Source of the DNA: Roseateles hydrophilus
GTDB taxonomy: Bacteria; Pseudomonadota; Gammaproteobacteria; Burkholderiales; Burkholderiaceae_C
Assembly: GCF_026712245.1 (NCBI RefSeq)
Contig: NZ_JAPPUY010000006.1
Span: 62,001-126,000 of the forward strand
DNA length: 64,000 nucleotides
Reading direction: 5' to 3'
Shown: positions 59,831-64,000 of the stretch, piece after piece
How positions within the stretch are numbered: the stretch's first letter is position 1
How the letters are laid out: each line of letters opens with the position of its first letter
Notes under the pieces: model-generated
What the model saw: the letters and a program-made list of their open reading frames with translations, nothing else
Databases searched by the model: none
Told to the model about the DNA's origin: nothing
Position numbers and translations under genes: made by a program

Positions 59831-60391
59831 ATGTCCGACACCCTGACCCCCAGCGACAACAACCTGATCTGGATCGACCTCGAGATGACCGGCCTGTACC
59901 CGGACACGGACCGCATCATCGAGATCGCCGTCGTCGTCACCGATGCCAACCTCGACAAGCGCGTGGAAGGCCCCGTCTTCGCCGTGCACCAGAGCGATGA
60001 GACGCTGGACAAGATGGACGCCTGGAACAAGGGCACGCACGGCAAGAGCGGTCTCATCGACCGGGTGAAAGCCTCCACCGTCACCGAGGCTGAAGCCGCG
60101 GCGCAGACCATCGCCTTCCTGAAGCAGTACGTCGGCAAGGGCAAGAGCCCGATGTGCGGCAACAGCATCTGCCAGGACCGCCGCTTCCTGGCCAACTACA
60201 TGCCGGAGCTGGAGAGCTTCTTCCACTACCGCAACCTGGACGTGTCCACGCTGAAGGAGCTGGCCAAGCGCTGGAAGCCGTCGGCGCTGGAGGGTTTCAA
60301 GAAGGCGCAGGCGCACACGGCGCTGGCGGACATCCACGAGTCCATCGACGAGCTCGCGCACTACCGCACGACCTTCCTGAACCTGGCCTGA
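59831..60391 (+). CDS. orn: oligoribonuclease
   Basis: This 186-residue DEDDh 3'-5' exonuclease removes short RNA oligonucleotides and completes RNA and c-di-GMP (pGpG) turnover. The DEDD residues are seen in [22 protein letters not shown] and the final [14 protein letters not shown], with the catalytic His just before the last Asp. Length is standard. The ATG at 59831 gives the family start MSDTL. Essential in many gammaproteobacteria. Confidence 0.97.
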   Translation: MSDTLTPSDNNLIWIDLEMTGLYPDTDRIIEIAVVVTDANLDKRVEGPVFAVHQSDETLDKMDAWNKGTHGKSGLIDRVKASTVTEAEAAAQTIAFLKQYVGKGKSPMCGNSICQDRRFLANYMPELESFFHYRNLDVSTLKELAKRWKPSALEGFKKAQAHTALADIHESIDELAHYRTTFLNLA

Positions 60392-60407
60392 TCGGCCTGT
60401 TTGACGC

Positions 60408-62162
60408 TTGCTCCACGCCGCCTTCGACTTCCCCCGCCACCCACTGTCCCGCGAGGATGGCGAGCGGCTGCGTGGCTGCTGGCTGGCGCCGCCCGCGCGC
60501 TGGCTGAGGGCGCTGCGCCGGGAGGATGTGCGCACCGTCATCGCCGAGGCCGAGGCCGCGGCGCGGGCCGGCGCCTGGGTGCTGGGCGGCCTGCGCTACG
60601 AGGCGGCCGCGGCCTTCGACACCAAGCTGACCGCGCATGCGGCCGCTGCGCCGCTGGCCGAGTTCGCCGTCTACGACACCGCGCCCGAGCCCTGGCCTGA
60701 AAGCAACGGCGCCTGGAGCGGCCTGCTGGGCTGGGCCGACAACGAGCCCGACGCGACGGCCGCCATTGAGCGCATCCGCGACTACATCCGTGCCGGCGAC
60801 TGCTACCAGGTCAACCTGACGACGCGGCTGCGCGCGTCGCGTGGCGAGCTCGACCCCGAGCAGCTCTTCCTCGCGTTGCACGCAAGCCAGCCCGGCGGCT
60901 TCAGCCTGTTCCTGCGCGAGGCCGGCGCGGCCAGCGTGTCGCCCGAGCTGTTCTTCGACTGGCGCCCCGTGCCGGGCGCCAAGGCCAGTTGGCTGCTGGC
61001 GGCCCAGCCGATGAAGGGCACGGCGCCGCGCGGTCGCGACCGCGTCGACGACGAGGCCGCTCAGGCGCACCTGCGCACCAGCGAGAAGGAACGGGCCGAG
61101 AACCTGATGATCGTGGACCTGCTGCGCAACGACTTGAGCCGCGTCGCGCAACTCGGCACCGTGCGTGTGCCGCGGCTGTTCGAGTTGCATGCGCTGCCCA
61201 CGGTGTGGCAGATGACGTCCACGGTGACGGCCGTCAGCCGTGCCGGGCTGACGCTGGCGGACGCGTTCGCGGCACTCTTCCCTTGCGGCTCGGTGACCGG
61301 CGCGCCCAAGTTGCGGGCGATGCAGGTCATCCGCGAGCTGGAGCCCACCGCGCGCGGCTGGTATTGCGGCGCGCTGGGGCTGATCCAGCCCGGTGGCGTG
61401 GCGACCTTCAACGTGCCCATCCGCACCGTCGAATTCCACGGCGATGCGCTGACCTGCGGCCTGGGCAGCGCCATCACGCTGGACAGCGAGCCGGCCGCCG
61501 AGATCGCCGAGTGGCGCGCCAAGTCGCGCTTTCTGGCCCGGGCCGAGGCGCCGGTGGAGGCGCTGGAAACACTGCGGCTGGAGAACGGTGTGGCGTTGCG
61601 CGGCGACGCCCACCTGGCCCGCATGCAACGCACGGCGCGGCACTTCGGCCTGCGCTTCTCGCTGGCCGAGGCGCGCGCCTACCTGAAGGCGGTGGCCGAC
61701 GCGCAGCCCGAAGGCAGCTGGCGGCTGCGGCTGACCTGCGGCGCCGACGGCCGCCTGCAGCACACCCTGTTTGCCTTCACGCCGACGCCCGTGCCGGTGC
61801 GCCTGGCGCTGGCCGACCGGCCCATGCCCACGCGGGGGCCACGCGCCGAATACCTGGCCCACAAGACGACGCGCCGCGAGCTGTACGCGCTGGACAAGCC
61901 CGCCGACGCCTTCGACCTCATTCTGTGGAACGAGGCCGGCGAGCTGACCGAGTGCAGCTTCGGCAACTTCGCCCTGCAGCTCGGCGGCCAGTGGCTGACG
62001 CCGCCGTTGGTCGCAGGCCTGCTGCCCGGCGTGCTGCGTGCCGAGCTGCTGGCGCAGGGCCGCATCCGGGAGGCGCGCCTGACGCGCGACGACCTCGCGC
62101 GCGCCACGGACCTGGCCTTTTTCAACAGCCTGCGCGGCTGGTTGCCGGCGCGGCTTGCGTGA
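60408..62162 (+). CDS. fused aminodeoxychorismate synthase component I / aminodeoxychorismate lyase (PabB-PabC)
   Basis: This 584-residue protein joins a chorismate-utilising PabB domain (about residues 1-350: YIRAGDCYQVNLTTRL, PMKGTAPRGRD, KERAENLMIVDLLRNDLSRVA, CGSVTGAPKLRAMQVI) to a class IV aminotransferase-type PabC lyase domain (about 370-584: LARMQRTARHFGL, LAHKTTRREL with the likely PLP Lys, LWNEAGELTECSFGNFAL). Together they convert chorismate to p-aminobenzoate for folate. The only start near the N-terminus is TTG at 60408, because an in-frame TGA lies just upstream (60402-60404). It follows orn by 16 bases. Confidence 0.94.
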   Translation: MLHAAFDFPRHPLSREDGERLRGCWLAPPARWLRALRREDVRTVIAEAEAAARAGAWVLGGLRYEAAAAFDTKLTAHAAAAPLAEFAVYDTAPEPWPESNGAWSGLLGWADNEPDATAAIERIRDYIRAGDCYQVNLTTRLRASRGELDPEQLFLALHASQPGGFSLFLREAGAASVSPELFFDWRPVPGAKASWLLAAQPMKGTAPRGRDRVDDEAAQAHLRTSEKERAENLMIVDLLRNDLSRVAQLGTVRVPRLFELHALPTVWQMTSTVTAVSRAGLTLADAFAALFPCGSVTGAPKLRAMQVIRELEPTARGWYCGALGLIQPGGVATFNVPIRTVEFHGDALTCGLGSAITLDSEPAAEIAEWRAKSRFLARAEAPVEALETLRLENGVALRGDAHLARMQRTARHFGLRFSLAEARAYLKAVADAQPEGSWRLRLTCGADGRLQHTLFAFTPTPVPVRLALADRPMPTRGPRAEYLAHKTTRRELYALDKPADAFDLILWNEAGELTECSFGNFALQLGGQWLTPPLVAGLLPGVLRAELLAQGRIREARLTRDDLARATDLAFFNSLRGWLPARLA

Positions 62163-62472
62163 AAACCCTAGTCGCGGCTAGAATCGCGGCTTCGCCTGGG
62201 GTCACCCCAGGTGTTCCACGTCTCCTCTGACCTCGTTCGATCAAACGCATTCACGCGGGCATCGGACTCCGAACACGGATCGGTCGGCGGCGATGAAGCC
62301 GTCGCTTTGACTGACTGTTCCCCTGCGCCGCACCCGGGCTGAAGTAGTTGCCCGAGCCGCACGACGCGAGCTATCTGATCTCCCAGCGACTTTTGTGATT
62401 CCGAAGGGCTTGTCGATGCCCCTCGGCGCTGCGCGTTTGCCTGCGCGGCGAGATTTGATTGAAAGAACGAAG
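62163..62472 (+). promoter_or_regulatory. 310-base leader of the DEAD-box helicase gene
   Basis: No gene is seen here. A TAGAAT element (62179-62184) could be a -10. CCTGGGG-tca-CCCCAGG (62195-62211) is a perfect 7-bp hairpin near its start. A second GC-rich, imperfect structure (CTCG at 62422-62425 pairing with CGAG at 62449-62452) lies 20 bases before the helicase ATG. A long structured 5' leader is typical of cold-inducible RNA helicase and cold-shock genes. Confidence 0.45.
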
Positions 62473-64000
62473 ATGAGTTTCGAGACCCTGGGCCTGAGCC
62501 CCGCCGTGCTGCAAGCCGTCAAGGATTCCGGCTACGAGAACGCCACCGACGTGCAGGCGCAAGCCATTCCCGCCGCCATCGCGAACAAGGACCTGATGGT
62601 CTCGTCGCGCACCGGCTCGGGCAAGACCGCCGCCTTCATCCTGCCGGCGCTGGAAAAGATCCTGGCCGCCCGTGGCGACAACACCAAGCGCCGTGAGAAG
62701 GGCGTGATCTACGGCCCGCGCGTGCTGGTGCTGGCCCCCACGCGTGAACTGGCCATGCAGGTGGCCAAGGCCGCCCAAACCTACGGCCGCCACATCCCGG
62801 GCCTGAAGGTCGCGACCGTGCTGGGCGGCATGCCGTATCCGCTGCAGATCCGCCAGCTCACCGGCCCGCTGGACATCCTGATCGCCACCCCTGGCCGTCT
62901 GCTGGACCACCTGGCCAGCGGCAAGTGCGTGCTGAGCAATGTCGAGATGCTGGTGCTGGACGAAGCCGACCGCATGCTGGACATGGGCTTCATCGACGAC
63001 ATCAATGTCGTGACCAGCCACACGCCGGACACCAGGCAGACGGTGATGTTCAGCGCCACCTTTGCCGGCCACGTCGGCCGCCTGGCGCAGCAGCTGCTGA
63101 AGGAGCCGCAGCGCATCGAGGTGGCGTCGCACACCGAGACGCACGAGAACATCGAGCAGCGCCTGCACTGGGCCGACAACCCGCACCACAAGGACCAACT
63201 GCTGGAGTCCATCCTGGCCGCGCCTGAGCTGGACCAGGCCGTCGTCTTCACCAGCACGCAGCGCGATGCCGACTGGCTGGCCGAGCGCCTGGCGGAGATC
63301 GGCCACGCCGTGGCCCCGCTGCACGGCGCCATGCCCCAGGGCAAGCGCAACCGCGTGCTGATGGGCCTGCGCCGCGGTGACCTGAAGGTGCTGGTGGCCA
63401 CCGACGTCGCTGCCCGCGGCATCGACGTGCCGACGATCAGTCACGTCATCAACTACGGCCTGCCGATGAAGGCCGAGGACTACGTGCACCGCATCGGCCG
63501 CACGGGCCGCGCCGGCCGTTCGGGCCTGGCGATCACGCTGGGCCTGCGCGAGGACGTGTCCATGATCCGCCGCATCCAGCAGTTCACGACCCAGTCCATC
63601 CCGGTCTCGCAGATCGCGGGCCTGGAGCCCAAGTCGCAAGAGCCGCGCATCTTCCCGCCGCGCCCGGCGGGCCAGGGCTTCGACCGCGGCGGCGATCGCT
63701 TCGGCGGCCGCCCGGGTTTCGGCAACAAGAGCTTCCGCCGCGATGACGGTGGCTACGGTGGTGGCCGCCCGCACCATGGCGGCGGCAAGCCCTTCGGTCA
63801 CGGTGGCGATCGCGGCTTCGCACCGCGCGGCGATGACCGTGGTGGTTTCCATGGCCGTGACGAGCGGGGCTTCCAGCCGCGCGAGGACCGTGGTTTCACC
63901 CCGCGCGGTGAAGGCCAGGGCTTCCAGCCGCGTGGCGACAACCGTGGCTTCCAGCCGCGTGAAGACCGGGGCTTCCAGAACCGTGACGGCTTTCAACCGC
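62473..64000 (+). CDS. DEAD-box ATP-dependent RNA helicase (3' end beyond the window)
   Basis: About 509 residues are present without a stop codon. The helicase core has the Q-motif region (DVQAQAIP), motif I RTGSGKT, Ia PTRELAMQ, Ib TPGRLLD, motif II DEAD (163-166), motif III SAT, motif IV VVFTSTQRD, V ATDVAARGID and VI HRIGRTGRAGR. A long low-complexity tail follows from about residue 395, rich in Arg, Gly and Phe, with RGFQPRED-type repeats of the kind that bind RNA or drive condensates. The long leader suggests cold-inducible control. The RhlE/CsdA-type subclass cannot be fixed. Confidence 0.96.
   Translation, partial: MSFETLGLSPAVLQAVKDSGYENATDVQAQAIPAAIANKDLMVSSRTGSGKTAAFILPALEKILAARGDNTKRREKGVIYGPRVLVLAPTRELAMQVAKAAQTYGRHIPGLKVATVLGGMPYPLQIRQLTGPLDILIATPGRLLDHLASGKCVLSNVEMLVLDEADRMLDMGFIDDINVVTSHTPDTRQTVMFSATFAGHVGRLAQQLLKEPQRIEVASHTETHENIEQRLHWADNPHHKDQLLESILAAPELDQAVVFTSTQRDADWLAERLAEIGHAVAPLHGAMPQGKRNRVLMGLRRGDLKVLVATDVAARGIDVPTISHVINYGLPMKAEDYVHRIGRTGRAGRSGLAITLGLREDVSMIRRIQQFTTQSIPVSQIAGLEPKSQEPRIFPPRPAGQGFDRGGDRFGGRPGFGNKSFRRDDGGYGGGRPHHGGGKPFGHGGDRGFAPRGDDRGGFHGRDERGFQPREDRGFTPRGEGQGFQPRGDNRGFQPREDRGFQNRDGFQP
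63867..64000 (+). repeat. coding repeats of the helicase RGF tail
   Basis: GGCTTCCAGCCGCG or close variants recur at about 63869, 63919 and 63947, encoding GFQPR, with further degenerate copies before and after. The array continues to the window edge. Confidence 0.75.

Noticed and set aside
62371-63996. 541-residue minus-strand frame opposite the helicase
   Set aside because: Shadow of the DEAD-box gene, which has all helicase motifs but no stop within the window.

Overview
The window is about 64 kb of GC-rich, densely coding chromosome from a betaproteobacterium, most likely order Burkholderiales in the Roseateles/Mitsuaria/Rubrivivax neighbourhood. That placement is inferred from protein flavour (TerC, monomeric isocitrate dehydrogenase, AccA, YceH, many TonB-dependent receptors), high GC and operon content; no rRNA is present to confirm it. 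I see no insertion sequences, phage genes, integrases or CRISPR arrays. There is one tRNA gene, tRNA-Ser(GCT), between lysC and fdhD.

Layout. 1-10.3 kb: terC; a carboxymuconolactone-decarboxylase-like gene; a nitronate monooxygenase; a hemerythrin gene divergent from a degenerate NirD/L-Lrp-like gene; monomeric icd; a cold-shock gene; and clpS-clpA. 10.3-13.4 kb (minus): a compact operon of TPR protein, ppiA, ppiB, lpxH and mtfA. 13.5-19.3 kb (plus): cysS, a 3-methyladenine glycosylase, accA, tilS, lysC and tRNA-Ser. 19.3-30 kb: fdhD, a PaiB-like protein, a large M16 peptidase, ETF-ubiquinone oxidoreductase, SDR-yceH-thioesterase-LysR, and a GST/PPOX pair.

30-36 kb is accessory: a TonB-dependent receptor diverges from two tandem S51 (cyanophycinase-family) peptidases, one exported and one apparently cytosolic. 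This suggests scavenging of cyanophycin or its peptides. 36-39.5 kb holds YbaK, DUF1289 and DsbA-fold isomerase genes and an MHS-type transporter with an unusual extra domain. 39.6-47 kb is a self-contained sucrose system: LacI regulator, TonB receptor, fructokinase, SUT-like permease and sucrose phosphorylase. Two LacI-type operators bracket a candidate promoter. Sucrose would cross the outer membrane through the receptor and the inner membrane through the permease, then be split to glucose-1-phosphate and fructose, and the fructose would be phosphorylated.

47-56.6 kb: an orphan sensor kinase divergent from a periplasmic binding protein; an atypical SDR coupled to a penicillin-acylase-family Ntn hydrolase; a CsgG-SH3 protein coupled to an SDR and an alpha/beta hydrolase. 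56.5-64 kb: a minus-strand operon (M48 peptidase, phhB, rsgA, DUF3047 lipoprotein) divergent from orn and a fused pabB-pabC, ending in a DEAD-box helicase that runs off the right edge.

Many genes are joined by 4-base start/stop overlaps, so translational coupling is the rule. The most interesting regulatory signals are the sucrose operators, an FNR-like box at the hemerythrin gene, a palindrome at the ETF-QO promoter, and a leader peptide/hairpin before cysS.
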